IMG/VR virus record: IMGVR_UViG_3300027969_000136
Span: 1 to 52,384 of that record
DNA from: a virus
Length of the DNA: 52,384 bases
Direction: 5' to 3' (one strand)
Every line of letters starts with the position of its first letter. Positions within the stretch are counted from its first letter, which is position 1. Position numbers and translations under genes: made by a program. This document shows, piece after piece, positions 6,589-15,213 of this stretch. Under the pieces are notes generated by a model. It was not told where the DNA came from, ran no database searches, and worked only from the letters and a program-made list of their open reading frames with translations.

Positions 6589-6618
6589 TTTATAAAAATC
6601 CAGAAATACCCTTGTCTA
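6589..6618 (-). promoter_or_regulatory. sigma70-like leftward promoter candidate
   Basis: On the minus strand TAGACA (-35, five of six) is followed after 18 bases by TATAAA (-10, five of six). It points at the minus-strand operon whose first gene starts at 6307, leaving a leader of about 270 bases that holds palindrome copy 5. It is the best match to a host promoter in this gap. No experimental support. Confidence 0.5.
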
Positions 6619-6644
6619 ATGTTTGACACCCCCTCTGTACAGAC

Positions 6645-6677
6645 AAAAAAAAGCCCCGGGTGCTTAAGTCCGGGGCT
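6645..6677 (-). terminator. leftward-facing intrinsic terminator
   Basis: AGCCCCGG (6652-6659) pairs with CCGGGGCT (6670-6677) around a 10-base loop. On the minus strand the stem runs into eight T residues (6652-6645). It would stop leftward transcripts arriving from the terminase side just before the leftward promoter at 6589-6618, insulating that operon. It does not act rightward, because no T-run follows on the plus strand. Confidence 0.8.
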
Positions 6678-6681
6678 AAAG

Positions 6682-6819
6682 ATGGCAACTGATACCATCA
6701 AGGAGAAAGCAAGCGAACTCGATGAGTTTGGCCAAAGGCCAAAACGATCTTGCGCACCCACTCAATTTAAGTGTACATTATCTACATCGCAGGTTCAAGG
6801 GCTTATGCGCAGATGTTAG
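6682..6819 (+). CDS. possible 45-residue leader ORF before the terminase genes
   Basis: An open frame MATDTIKEKASELDEFG ending GLMRRC starts right after the terminator hairpin, and its TAG overlaps the ATG at 6813 (ATGTTAG). The first half is a plausible charged helix; the second half is Cys/Arg-rich and less convincing. No good ribosome-binding site is seen. It is either a short coupled leader peptide or chance. Confidence 0.25.
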   Translation: MATDTIKEKASELDEFGQRPKRSCAPTQFKCTLSTSQVQGLMRRC

Positions 6820-7388
6820 ATCACTTAATCAATTTCGAACCCGAGGTGAGCGCTCACCCGGGTAACTTCGTCCCCATGGAAAAGACAGATCCATCGGACG
6901 TGGTGGACGGCATGGCCAAAACGGTTGACTGGCTCAAGGAGCTTGGAGCCGTGGACACAGATACTTTGGTCAATGAGTCCCAAAGCCAAGCAGCACGTAC
7001 TGCTTTCACGAACATCGTTACCGCCAAACCTGCGGAAATGACGCATACCTCTCTGGCAAACATCAAAACGCCTGAAGCTGTACAGAAACTTGTAGGGATG
7101 CTGTCTGCCTACGACTGGGAGTTTGTAGAGCAGGCCAAGCAAATCAGGGGCTACACAGTGGCCAAGTTGGTGGAAGAAACCGAACACCCCAACGCCAACA
7201 TCCGCCTCAAAGCGCTGGGTTTGTTGGGCAAAGTCACCGAAGTTGGGCTGTTTACTGAGAAGATTGAGATTAAGAAGACCGAGTTGTCAGACGTTGAGCT
7301 TGAAGTGCGGATCAAGGAAAAGCTCAACAGGTTCATGGGTGTGATCGACGTGGTTGACATAAGCGAAGAAGACACTGATGAAGCGTGA
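6813..7388 (+). CDS. terS: terminase small subunit
   Basis: A 191-residue mostly helical protein immediately before, and overlapping by 11 bases, the large terminase gene. The C-terminal half (NANIRLKALGLLGKVTEVG, then EIKKTELSDVELEVRIKEKL) has the layout of phage small terminases: a helical oligomerisation region and a short acidic tail. Established role: ring-shaped recogniser of the packaging site that hands DNA to the motor. I choose ATG 6813. A GTG 14 codons upstream and an ATG at 6876 are alternatives, none with a strong ribosome-binding site. Position and shape support the call more than sequence motifs do. Confidence 0.7.
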   Translation: MLDHLINFEPEVSAHPGNFVPMEKTDPSDVVDGMAKTVDWLKELGAVDTDTLVNESQSQAARTAFTNIVTAKPAEMTHTSLANIKTPEAVQKLVGMLSAYDWEFVEQAKQIRGYTVAKLVEETEHPNANIRLKALGLLGKVTEVGLFTEKIEIKKTELSDVELEVRIKEKLNRFMGVIDVVDISEEDTDEA

Positions 7389-8919
7389 CGCTTTTACAAC
7401 ACTCAGTAAGCTTGAGCTTGAGGCCATGGAGAAGGCGTTGCCGTACATGAACGTGCAAGAAAAGATGGAACTCTTTGAAGACTTGGAGCTTCGTGAGAAA
7501 CGCGCCAGCTTGAAAGCGGCAGGAACCAACATGCTGGGGTTTGCCAAGGCGGTCTACCCCGGATTCAAAGTCGGCCCTCACCATAAAAAACTAGCAAAAA
7601 TCTTCACCGATGTCGTAGAAGGCCGCAAAAAAAGGGTCATCATCAACATCGCGCCGCGTATGGGTAAGTCTGAGTTCTCGTCTTATTTGTTCCCCGCATA
7701 CTTCCTAGGTAAATACCCTGAGAAGAAAATCATCATGGGCACGCACACTGCAGGTCTGTCTGAGGACTTTGGCAGGCGGATCAGAAACTTGATTGACACC
7801 GAGGAGTACCGTGAAGTCTTCCCTCAAACAATGGTGGCGGATGACCAGAAGGCTGCTGGAAAATGGTCTACTAGTGCTGGTGGTCAGTACTATGCTGCTG
7901 GTGTCGGAGGAGCTCTTGCCGGTCGTGGTGCCGATTTGTTTGTTATTGACGATCCTCATTCTGAACAAGATGTGAAATCCAACAGCCGTTTAGCGTTTGA
8001 CACGGCATGGTCTTGGTTCCAAACGGGCCCGCTTCAGCGCTTGATGCCGGGTGGTGGGATCATCATCGTGATGACACGCTGGTCACTGCTTGACCTGACC
8101 GGACGCCTGATCGACTACCAGACCAAAAACCCCGAAGCTCTGCCTTGGGAGATTGTGGAGTTGCCCGCCATCCTGAACGATGGGGAGGAGGACGAGAAGT
8201 CCCTCTGGCCAGACCAGTGGTCGCTTGAAGCGCTCAAATCCACCAAGGCATCCATTGACCCACGGTACTGGAACGCACAGTACATGCAGCAGCCAACGGC
8301 TGAAAACTCGGCCATTGTGAGCCGTAAGATGTGGCGTATCTGGGAGGCAGACGAGCCGCCAACGTGTGAGTACATCATCCAGTCATGGGACACGGCGTTT
8401 GAGACCAAGACCAACTCCGACTATTCCGCGTGTACAACGTGGGGTATCTTCTACAACGAGGAAGAAAATGACTCGCCCCAACTTATCTTGCTCGACGCTT
8501 TTAAAGACCGGATGGCTTTTCCAGAACTTAAGACCGTTGCGCTTAAGCACTACAAGGAGTGGGAACCCGACGCGTTCATTGTGGAGAAAAAGGCGGCTGG
8601 CGCACCACTGATCCAAGAACTTCGGGCGATGGGCATACCTGTGCAGGAGTTCAGCCCAAGCCGTGGCAACGACAAGACTGTGCGGGTCAACGCAGTTGCG
8701 GATTTGTTCAGCAGTGGTAAAGTCTGGGCACCCGACACACGCTGGGCACGGGAAGTGATTGAAGAGATGGCCGCGTTCCCAGTTGGGGAGCACGACGACT
8801 ACGTGGATACAACAACACAGGCGCTGCTACGCTTTAGGCAAGGCGGCTTTATCAGTTTGGACACGGACGAGAAAGATGACTCGGAAATCTTTCGCCGTAA
8901 GACGCACGCATACTACTAG
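7378..8919 (+). CDS. terL: terminase large subunit (packaging ATPase/nuclease)
   Basis: A 513-residue two-domain packaging motor. ATPase domain: Walker A APRMGKSE (residues 92-99), Walker B LFVIDDP (187-193) and MTRWS (232-236, coupling-type motif). RNase H-fold nuclease: SWDTA (D338), EKKAAG (E403) and HDDYVD (472-477) supply the metal-binding acids. The length and motif order match complete terminases, so it is intact. It forms a pentamer on the portal vertex, cuts concatemeric DNA and pumps it into the prohead. It overlaps the small subunit gene and is followed eight bases later by the portal gene, the usual packaging cluster. Confidence 0.95.
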   Translation: MKRDAFTTLSKLELEAMEKALPYMNVQEKMELFEDLELREKRASLKAAGTNMLGFAKAVYPGFKVGPHHKKLAKIFTDVVEGRKKRVIINIAPRMGKSEFSSYLFPAYFLGKYPEKKIIMGTHTAGLSEDFGRRIRNLIDTEEYREVFPQTMVADDQKAAGKWSTSAGGQYYAAGVGGALAGRGADLFVIDDPHSEQDVKSNSRLAFDTAWSWFQTGPLQRLMPGGGIIIVMTRWSLLDLTGRLIDYQTKNPEALPWEIVELPAILNDGEEDEKSLWPDQWSLEALKSTKASIDPRYWNAQYMQQPTAENSAIVSRKMWRIWEADEPPTCEYIIQSWDTAFETKTNSDYSACTTWGIFYNEEENDSPQLILLDAFKDRMAFPELKTVALKHYKEWEPDAFIVEKKAAGAPLIQELRAMGIPVQEFSPSRGNDKTVRVNAVADLFSSGKVWAPDTRWAREVIEEMAAFPVGEHDDYVDTTTQALLRFRQGGFISLDTDEKDDSEIFRRKTHAYY

Positions 8920-8927
8920 GATTAAAC

Positions 8928-11432
8928 ATGGCAACGAACATCGACAAAGCGCTGTACCAACAACCACTGGGCATCGACGCGCTTGGAGAGCAAGAGTCCC
9001 CCCTTGAGATCGAGATTGTTGATCCCGAAGAAGTCACCATTGGCATGGACGGGTTGGAGATCACCATTGGCAAGGAAGACCCAGAGGAAGAAGGCTTCAG
9101 TGATAACTTGGCCGAGTACATAGACGATGGTGCCTTGCAGTCGCTTGCTGGTGACTTGGTGTCTGACATTGACAACGACAAAGCCTCACGCAAAGAGTGG
9201 GAGAAGACTTACGTTGATGGTCTGAAACTCTTGGGCCTCCAGATCGAGGAGAGAACAGAGCCATGGCAGGGTGCTTGCGGTGTGTTTCACCCCATGATTA
9301 CAGAAGCCGTGGTGCGCTTTCAGTCCGAGACAATCACTGAGACGTTCCCAGCCCAAGGGCCTGTGCGTTCCAAAATTCTGGGTAAAGAAACGCCAGAGAC
9401 AAAAGAGATTGCAAGCAACATCGAAGAGGACATGAACCACGAGTTGACAGACGTCATGACGGAGTACCGCTCCGAACATGAGCGCATGCTCTGGTCACTG
9501 CCAGCCACAGGCTCAGCGTTCAAGAAGGTCTACTACGACCCCAATTTGGGACGTCAGGTGTCGATGTTTGTGCCAGCAGAAGACATGATCTTGCCCTACG
9601 GCGCAACCGATTTGGATACTTGCCACCGCGTCACGCACGTCATGCGCAAGACCAAGAACGAGGTCATCAAGCTTCAGCAAGCCGGGTTCTACCTAGACAT
9701 TGAGTTGCCCGATGCGCCCAAAGACCGCACTGATATTCAGAAAGCCAAGGACAAAGAGACCGGCTTTAACGACCTGAACGATGACCGCTACACCATCTAT
9801 GAGTGCCACGTTGACTTGAACCTTGACGGTTACGAGGACATGGTTGAGGGAGATGACGGCGAGGAAGAAGAGACCGGCATCATGCTGCCGTACGTTGTCA
9901 CCATCATCAAAGGCTCAAACGACATCCTGTCAATCAGAAGAAACTGGAGTGAAGACGATGACCTCAGACTTAAGCGCCAACACTTTGTCCACTACCAATA
10001 CATCCCCGGCTTTGGAGCGTATGGTTTTGGACTCTTCCACCTTATCGGTGGTTTTGCCAAGTCAGCCACTAGCCTTATGCGTCAACTTGTCGACGCAGGA
10101 ACGTTATCTAACCTTCCCGGTGGACTCAAGTCAAGGGGACTGCGTATTAAAGGCGATGACACGCCTATCGCCCCCGGTGAGTGGAGAGACGTCGATGTAG
10201 CCTCTGGCAACATCAGGGACAGCATCCTGCCTTTGCCCTATAAGGAGCCAAGCGCCACGCTGTTCAATTTGATGCAGACCATCGTGGATGAAGGCCGCCG
10301 GTTTGCCGCAACTGCCGACATGAAGGTGTCTGACATGAGCGCGAATGCGCCCGTGGGCACAACGCTGGCTTTGTTGGAGCGTCAGTTGAAGGTGATGACT
10401 GCGGTGCAGGCTCGTGTGCACTTTGCATTGAAGCAAGAGTTCAAGCTCTTGAAGAACATCATCCGCGACTACACCGACCCAGACTACACATACACCCCTG
10501 AGTACGGTTCACGTAAAGCGAAGAAGGCTGACTACGACTTGGTGGATATCATCCCCGTGTCAGATCCCAATGCGGCCACCATGAGCCAGCGAGTGATCCA
10601 GTACCAAGCTGTGATCCAGATGGCGCAGATGGCTCCGGACATCTACAACTTACCCGAACTCCACCGCGGTATGTTGAACGTCTTGGGTATCAAGAACGCT
10701 GAGAAGCTTGTGCCGATAGCAGATGACATGAAGCCGATTGACCCTGTGCAGGAGAACCAGAACGCACTCAAGGGCACACCGCTCAAAGCGTTCCTGCATC
10801 AAGACCACCAGTCACACATCCAAGTGCACATGATGCTGCTCCAAGACCCGATGATTCAGCAGTTCATTGGCCAGAACCCGCAGGCCCCCAAGATCATGGG
10901 CGCAATCACTGCGCACATTGCAGAGCACGTTGGCTACCAGATGCGTCAGAAGATCGAGCAACAACTCGGTATGCCCTTGCCTCCCGAAGACGAGAAGTTG
11001 CCACCGCAGATTGAGATTGCCTTGTCGGGCATGATGGCTCAAGCGGCTCAGCAGGTTCTCATGCAGGATCAAGCCAAGGCCGCGCAGATGCAAGCACAGC
11101 AGCAACAGCAAGACCCGCTTATCCAGATGCAGATGCAAGAGTTGCAGTTGCGTGGCCAAGAATTGGAACTCAAGAAACAGAAGATCATGATGGATGCTGC
11201 CGCCACCGCGGATAAACAGCAGTTGGAAGAACAAAAGGTCAGTGGTCGTTTGGAACTCGACGCCCTCAAAGTGGGTGCACAAATCAAAGAGTCCCAAGCC
11301 AAGACCCAGTTTGAACAAGAACGTGCCGGTGTCCAGATGGGCGCTGACATCGCAAAGAGTAAAGCCCAGATGGATTTACAAGCGCGTACTACTGCGCTCC
11401 AAAATAGTAGCAAACAAGGTTCTAGAAAATGA
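8928..11432 (+). CDS. portal protein (P22/SU10-like)
   Basis: An 834-residue protein directly after the large terminase. It has the typical phage portal core, including WEKTYVDGLKLLGLQ, EPWQGACGVFHPMITEAVV and QYIPGFGAYGFGLFH. The length, well over 700 residues, fits large podovirus portals. The last 120 residues are Gln/Met/Lys-rich and form a long helix (QAQQQQQDPLIQMQMQEL), comparable to the helical barrel of P22 portal. An acidic N-terminal extension of about 65 residues comes first. It forms the dodecameric ring through which DNA enters and leaves, and it binds terminase and then the adaptors. Its TGA overlaps the next ATG. Confidence 0.9.
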   Translation: MATNIDKALYQQPLGIDALGEQESPLEIEIVDPEEVTIGMDGLEITIGKEDPEEEGFSDNLAEYIDDGALQSLAGDLVSDIDNDKASRKEWEKTYVDGLKLLGLQIEERTEPWQGACGVFHPMITEAVVRFQSETITETFPAQGPVRSKILGKETPETKEIASNIEEDMNHELTDVMTEYRSEHERMLWSLPATGSAFKKVYYDPNLGRQVSMFVPAEDMILPYGATDLDTCHRVTHVMRKTKNEVIKLQQAGFYLDIELPDAPKDRTDIQKAKDKETGFNDLNDDRYTIYECHVDLNLDGYEDMVEGDDGEEEETGIMLPYVVTIIKGSNDILSIRRNWSEDDDLRLKRQHFVHYQYIPGFGAYGFGLFHLIGGFAKSATSLMRQLVDAGTLSNLPGGLKSRGLRIKGDDTPIAPGEWRDVDVASGNIRDSILPLPYKEPSATLFNLMQTIVDEGRRFAATADMKVSDMSANAPVGTTLALLERQLKVMTAVQARVHFALKQEFKLLKNIIRDYTDPDYTYTPEYGSRKAKKADYDLVDIIPVSDPNAATMSQRVIQYQAVIQMAQMAPDIYNLPELHRGMLNVLGIKNAEKLVPIADDMKPIDPVQENQNALKGTPLKAFLHQDHQSHIQVHMMLLQDPMIQQFIGQNPQAPKIMGAITAHIAEHVGYQMRQKIEQQLGMPLPPEDEKLPPQIEIALSGMMAQAAQQVLMQDQAKAAQMQAQQQQQDPLIQMQMQELQLRGQELELKKQKIMMDAAATADKQQLEEQKVSGRLELDALKVGAQIKESQAKTQFEQERAGVQMGADIAKSKAQMDLQARTTALQNSSKQGSRK

Positions 11433-11629
11433 TTCAAGAATTCGCACGCGTTTTGCGCGACAAAATACGCACCGACATGAACAATTACGCCGATGACATC
11501 GCGGGTGGTTCGTGCCGCACTTACGAAGAATATCAAAAACTCTGCGGGATTATTTCGGGTCTAGCCCTTGCAGAGCGTTATCTCCTTGACCTGCAGCAGA
11601 AAGTAGAAGAATCCCATGATCGAAACTGA
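11429..11629 (+). CDS. 66-residue hypothetical protein following the portal
   Basis: Starts MIQEFARVLRDKIRTDMNNY; helical and charged, with a short central GGSCRTYEEYQKLCG segment and a final amphipathic helix (ALAERYLLDLQQKVEE). It is coupled to the portal by an ATGA overlap, and its end overlaps the co-chaperonin gene by 14 bases. Small proteins of this kind after the portal are common in phages; the role is unknown. Confidence 0.75.
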   Translation: MIQEFARVLRDKIRTDMNNYADDIAGGSCRTYEEYQKLCGIISGLALAERYLLDLQQKVEESHDRN

Positions 11630-12062
11630 ATCAGGATTGATTTTGCCCCCCGGTATTTCGTTGCCGCCACACATCCAGCCAGTCGAACAGCCTGATGAAG
11701 ATGATGATAACGATACAAAAGCAGGTGCACTGCCCAGCCCCACAGGTTGGAAATTGCTCTGTGTAGTCCCTGAAGTCGAACAAAAGATTGCAGGAACATC
11801 ACTGGATCTCGTGAGAGATACAGCCACTATGCGTCAGGAAGAACATGCCACCACGGTACTGTTTGTATTGCGCGTAGGCCCCGATGCGTACAAAGACACC
11901 GCCAAGTTCCCCAACGGAGCATGGTGTAAAGAGGGCGACTTCGTGTTAGTACGTACTTACTCCGGTACCCGATTTAAGATTTTCGGCAAAGAGTTCCGTC
12001 TCATCAACGATGACCAAGTTGATGCTGTTGTGCTAGACCCTCGCGGCCTGACCCGCGCTTGA
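11616..12062 (+). CDS. GroES-like co-chaperonin
   Basis: A 148-residue protein whose residues about 42-140 follow the GroES fold. GWKLLCVVPEVEQKIAG matches the first strands. A loop (TSLDLVRDTATMRQ) stands where the GroEL-binding mobile loop lies. Then come FVLRVGPDAY, CKEGDFVLVRTYSGTRF and GKEFRLINDDQVDAVV, which follow the GroES order GD-V, Y-G, and the final L-I-D-DI-A-V. An acidic Pro-rich N-terminal extension of about 40 residues is extra. T4 gp31 and other phage homologues replace GroES so that GroEL can fold the capsid protein. The position between portal and scaffold, four genes before the capsid gene, fits that job. Confidence 0.8.
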   Translation: MIETESGLILPPGISLPPHIQPVEQPDEDDDNDTKAGALPSPTGWKLLCVVPEVEQKIAGTSLDLVRDTATMRQEEHATTVLFVLRVGPDAYKDTAKFPNGAWCKEGDFVLVRTYSGTRFKIFGKEFRLINDDQVDAVVLDPRGLTRA

Positions 12063-12072
12063 AAGGAAGAAT

Positions 12073-13035
12073 ATGGCTATAAAAGATGAGTTTAAGTTCC
12101 CCGACGAAATCGAAGACAAGAAGACTGCTGAAGTCGAATTTGAAATCGAAGGCGAAGGCGAAGGTGACGTAGAGATAGAAATCGAAGACGACACGCCCGA
12201 GCGTGACAGGGGCCGCAAGCCCCTAGACCGTGAAGTGCTTGATCCGACCGACGAAGAAATCGAGTCTTACTCTGACAAAGTCAAAGGACGCATTAAAGAA
12301 TTGACCCACGCCCGCCATGACGAGCGCCGTGTCAAAGAAGCCACGATGCGTGAGAAGCAAGAGCTTGAGCGTCTAGCACAGCAGTTGATTGAAGAAAACA
12401 AACGCCTCAAACAAAACGTTTACACAGGGCAAGAAGCCATCATTGAAGGCGCTAAAGGTAAAGCTGACTTTGAGTTGAAAGAAGCCCGAGCCAAACTTAA
12501 AGCCGCGCAAGACGCATACGACAGTGATGCAATCGTTGCAGCCCTTGAGGAAGTCACGGATGCAAAGATTCGCGCAGAACAAGTAAAAAATTATCGTCCT
12601 ACCCCTTTACAGGAAGAGAACTTTAATGTACAAACACAACAAGCCCAACCTTCAAAGGCTGAACCGGACGAAAAAACTCTGCGCTGGCAGGCAAAAAACC
12701 AGTGGTTCGGACAGCAAGGGTTTGAGGAGTACACCAGCTACGCACTAGGGCTGCACCAAAAACTAGTCACAAACGGAGTGGATCCCCGCTCTGCTGAATA
12801 CTTCGAGCAAATTGATGCTCGCATGAAGTCATCGTTTCCTGATTTATTTGGGCAAACAAATGACAAGCCAAGGTCTGGTGAGGTTCAAAAGAAGCCTACG
12901 ACAGTGGTGGCCTCTGTGTCTCGTTCTACGAGCGCAGGAAAAATTAAGCTAACTCAAACGCAAGTAGCGTTAGCGAAAAAATTTGGTTTAACCCCGCAGC
13001 AATATGCTGCTCAAGTAGCGAAACTGGAGAACTGA
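12073..13035 (+). CDS. capsid scaffolding protein
   Basis: A 320-residue acidic, Gln/Glu/Lys-rich protein with an acidic N-terminal third (EIEGEGEGDVEIEIEDD) and a long coiled coil (about residues 75-170: TMREKQELERLAQQLIEENK, then alanine/lysine helices). A short basic C-terminal helical part ends LTPQQYAAQVAKLEN. Coiled-coil scaffolds with a basic C-terminal capsid-binding helix are known for P22-like phages. Its place upstream of the capsid gene supports the call. It would fill the prohead and leave or be degraded on packaging. Confidence 0.8.
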   Translation: MAIKDEFKFPDEIEDKKTAEVEFEIEGEGEGDVEIEIEDDTPERDRGRKPLDREVLDPTDEEIESYSDKVKGRIKELTHARHDERRVKEATMREKQELERLAQQLIEENKRLKQNVYTGQEAIIEGAKGKADFELKEARAKLKAAQDAYDSDAIVAALEEVTDAKIRAEQVKNYRPTPLQEENFNVQTQQAQPSKAEPDEKTLRWQAKNQWFGQQGFEEYTSYALGLHQKLVTNGVDPRSAEYFEQIDARMKSSFPDLFGQTNDKPRSGEVQKKPTTVVASVSRSTSAGKIKLTQTQVALAKKFGLTPQQYAAQVAKLEN

Positions 13036-13036
13036 A

Positions 13037-13495
13037 ATGGCTGAAACAATTGACCGCTCAAATCGTGACATGAAGTCACGCGAAAAATCTGTCCGTGCTG
13101 TATACGTACCGCCGACAAACTTGCCTGATCCAACGCCTGAACCGGGCTATGTGTATCGCTGGGTAGCGACGCATGTTCTGGGACAAGCGGAAGTAACCAA
13201 CGTGTCGCGCAAAATGCGTGAAGGTTGGGTGCCGGTGAAGGCAGAAGACCATCCGGAATTGATGATGATGGGCAACGAAAAGACTGGGAACGTGGAAATT
13301 GGTGGCCTCATGCTTTGCAAGATGTCTGCCGAGAAAGCTAAAGCCCGGGATGAGTACTATGACCAGCAAGCTCAAAACCAGATGGATTCAGTTGACAATA
13401 GCTTCATGCGACAAAATGATCCCCGCATGCCGTTGTTTGCCGACCGCAAGTCGTCATCTACGCGTGGTGGTGGGTTTGGTTCTGGTTCTAAATAA
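13037..13495 (+). CDS. probable virion-associated protein, 152 residues
   Basis: The first half is basic and compact (REKSVRAVYVPPTNLPDPTP, then YVYRWVATHVLG and REGWVPVKAEDHPE). The C-terminal third is disordered and ends in a Gly/Ser tail (RGGGFGSGSK). It is only one base downstream of the scaffold stop and upstream of two capsid-lattice genes. Comparable small proteins occur between scaffold and capsid genes in many environmental phages, but the function is not known. Confidence 0.7.
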   Translation: MAETIDRSNRDMKSREKSVRAVYVPPTNLPDPTPEPGYVYRWVATHVLGQAEVTNVSRKMREGWVPVKAEDHPELMMMGNEKTGNVEIGGLMLCKMSAEKAKARDEYYDQQAQNQMDSVDNSFMRQNDPRMPLFADRKSSSTRGGGFGSGSK

Positions 13496-13510
13496 CTTAG
13501 GAGTCCTTAA

Positions 13511-14155
13511 ATGGCATCTACCGCTTCTCCCTACGGCTTCCGTGCCGTAAACGAGTTGAATGGTCTACCGTACGCCGGTGCCACTCGCTCGTTCCCAATC
13601 GACCCTGCCGGTTACGCCGCCAACATCTTCAATGGATCGTTGGTCTACGTTGCTGCAACAGGTTATTTACAAATCGTCACATCTACCGGTGCTGATGCAA
13701 CTACTAACGCTTTCCCAACAGGTAGCGGCGGTGGTGCTTTGGCTACAGGTGCAGTTGGCGTTTTTGTTGGTTGCACATACACCAACGCTCAAGGTCAAAT
13801 CATCTATTCTCAGTATTACCCTGCCAACACAGCTTCTGTGCAAGGCTCGACTATTACTGCGTATGTTGTTGATGACGACCGCGCTGTGTTTGCTGTGCAA
13901 GCTAACAACACTGTCACTTTTGCCGCGTTGGGTCAAAACGTGTTCTTGTCTGCTGTGCAAAGCACAAGCACAGGTTCAACAACTACTGGTAACTCTACAA
14001 CGGCTGTCTCTGCTTCTAGCACTGCGGCTACTGCGGCGTTCCGTATTGTTGGCTTTGTGAACAATGCACAGTCACAAGTTGGCGACGCTTATACTGATTT
14101 GCTGGTGAAGTTTAACCCCGGCTACCACTCATACACCGTTGCAATCGGTCTATAA
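13511..14155 (+). CDS. probable head decoration or capsid-stabilising protein
   Basis: A 214-residue Ala/Thr/Ser/Gly-rich beta protein starting MASTASPYGFRAVNELNG, with a good AGGAG site. The composition (VYVAATGYLQIVTSTGADATT and repeated STTTGNSTT) and lack of Cys or membrane segments fit an outer virion protein. The gene sits immediately before the major capsid gene and shares its strong ribosome-binding pattern, so high expression is likely. Assignment as decoration protein rests on context; alternatives are head fibre or minor capsid protein. Confidence 0.6.
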   Translation: MASTASPYGFRAVNELNGLPYAGATRSFPIDPAGYAANIFNGSLVYVAATGYLQIVTSTGADATTNAFPTGSGGGALATGAVGVFVGCTYTNAQGQIIYSQYYPANTASVQGSTITAYVVDDDRAVFAVQANNTVTFAALGQNVFLSAVQSTSTGSTTTGNSTTAVSASSTAATAAFRIVGFVNNAQSQVGDAYTDLLVKFNPGYHSYTVAIGL

Positions 14156-14168
14156 GGAGTAATTCACC

Positions 14169-15098
14169 ATGGCAATTTCACGCGCACAACTACTTAAAGA
14201 GTTGCTCCCCGGTCTGAACGCTTTGTTCGGTATGGAATACGCTCGCTACGGCGAAGAGCACAAAGAAATCTACGAAACAGAGAAATCTGAGCGTAGCTTT
14301 GAAGAAGAGACAAAGCTGGCTGGCTTTGCTTCTGCTCCCGTCAAGAACGAGGGTTCAGCCATTGCGTATGACAACGCACAGGAAGCCTTCACAGCACGTT
14401 ACAACCACGAGACTATCGCCCTTGGCTTCTCCATCACGGAAGAAGCTGTGGAAGATAACTTGTACGACAGCTTGTCTGCTCGTTACACAAAGTCTTTGGC
14501 CCGTGCTATGGCTTACACCAAGCAAGTTAAAGCCGCCTCCGTTATCAACAACGGTTTCAACGGTGCATACTTGGGCGGTGACGGCGTCACTTTGTTCGGT
14601 AACAACAGTTCTAGCGTTCGCGTTGGTCACCCCCTCGTAAGCGGTGGTGTGAACTACAACAGCCCAACAGTTGGTGTTGACTTGAACGAAACATCTTTGG
14701 AAAACGCCGTGATTCAAATCGCAGCGTGGGTGGACGAGCGTGGTCTGTTGATCGCCGCTAAGCCCCGTAAGATGGTTGTTCCCCCAGCACTGATGTTCGT
14801 TGCTAAGCGTTTGCTTGACACCGAACTGCGTGTTGCTACTGCTGATAACGACATCAACGCGTTGAAGCAGATGGGTGCAATCCCTGAAGGTTATACTGTT
14901 AACCACTTCTTGACCGACAGCAACGGCTGGTATTTGATTACCGATGTTCCTAACGGCATGAAGCACTTCGAGCGTATCGCCTTGCAAAACAGCATGGACG
15001 GTGACTTCGATACAGGTAACGTTCGTTACAAGGCCCGTGAGCGTTATAGCTTCGGCTGGTCTGATCCTCTCGGTATGTGGGGTTCAGCAGGCGCTTAA
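14169..15098 (+). CDS. major capsid protein (HK97 fold)
   Basis: A 309-residue protein with the features of HK97-type coat proteins of the Mu gpT-related group. It has an N-terminal helix (AQLLKELLPGLNALFGMEY), an E-loop-like charged segment, and FSITEEAVEDNLYDSLSAR. A long alpha-beta core follows with KPRKMVVPPALMFVAKRLL and GWYLITDVPNGMKHFE, and the C-terminus is SFGWSDPLGMWGSAGA. An ideal AAGGAG site precedes the ATG, and a strong terminator follows the stop, as expected for the most abundant phage protein. No delta-domain is visible at the N-terminus, which suits the separate scaffold gene at 12073. Confidence 0.85.
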   Translation: MAISRAQLLKELLPGLNALFGMEYARYGEEHKEIYETEKSERSFEEETKLAGFASAPVKNEGSAIAYDNAQEAFTARYNHETIALGFSITEEAVEDNLYDSLSARYTKSLARAMAYTKQVKAASVINNGFNGAYLGGDGVTLFGNNSSSVRVGHPLVSGGVNYNSPTVGVDLNETSLENAVIQIAAWVDERGLLIAAKPRKMVVPPALMFVAKRLLDTELRVATADNDINALKQMGAIPEGYTVNHFLTDSNGWYLITDVPNGMKHFERIALQNSMDGDFDTGNVRYKARERYSFGWSDPLGMWGSAGA

Positions 15099-15110
15099 TG
15101 CGTTTGTGAA

Positions 15111-15139
15111 AAAGGGGGGCTTGTGCCCCCTTTTCTTTT
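15111..15139 (+). terminator. intrinsic terminator after the capsid gene
   Basis: GGGGGC and GCCCCC form a six-pair GC stem around a TTGT tetraloop, flanked by A residues on the left and followed by TTTTCTTTT. It starts about 12 bases after the capsid stop and would end or attenuate the packaging/capsid transcript. Confidence 0.9.
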
Positions 15140-15170
15140 GTTGTATATTGCAATCACTCCGGGGTTATCC

Positions 15171-15213
15171 GGTGTTCTGACAGTCCCGGCTGACGACATG
15201 CAGACAGAACACC
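15171..15213 (+). other. inverted repeat in the leader of the 15238 gene
   Basis: GGTGTTCTG (15171-15179) is the exact reverse complement of CAGAACACC (15205-15213), enclosing 25 bases. It lies between the capsid terminator and the next gene, downstream of an AT-rich TTGTATATTG at 15141 that could be a -10 region. It could be an mRNA leader hairpin or an operator. Confidence 0.6.

Noticed and set aside
10812-11318. Minus-strand frame of 168 codons under the portal C-terminus
   Set aside because: Leu/His/Arg-rich low-complexity mirror of the Gln/Lys-rich portal tail.
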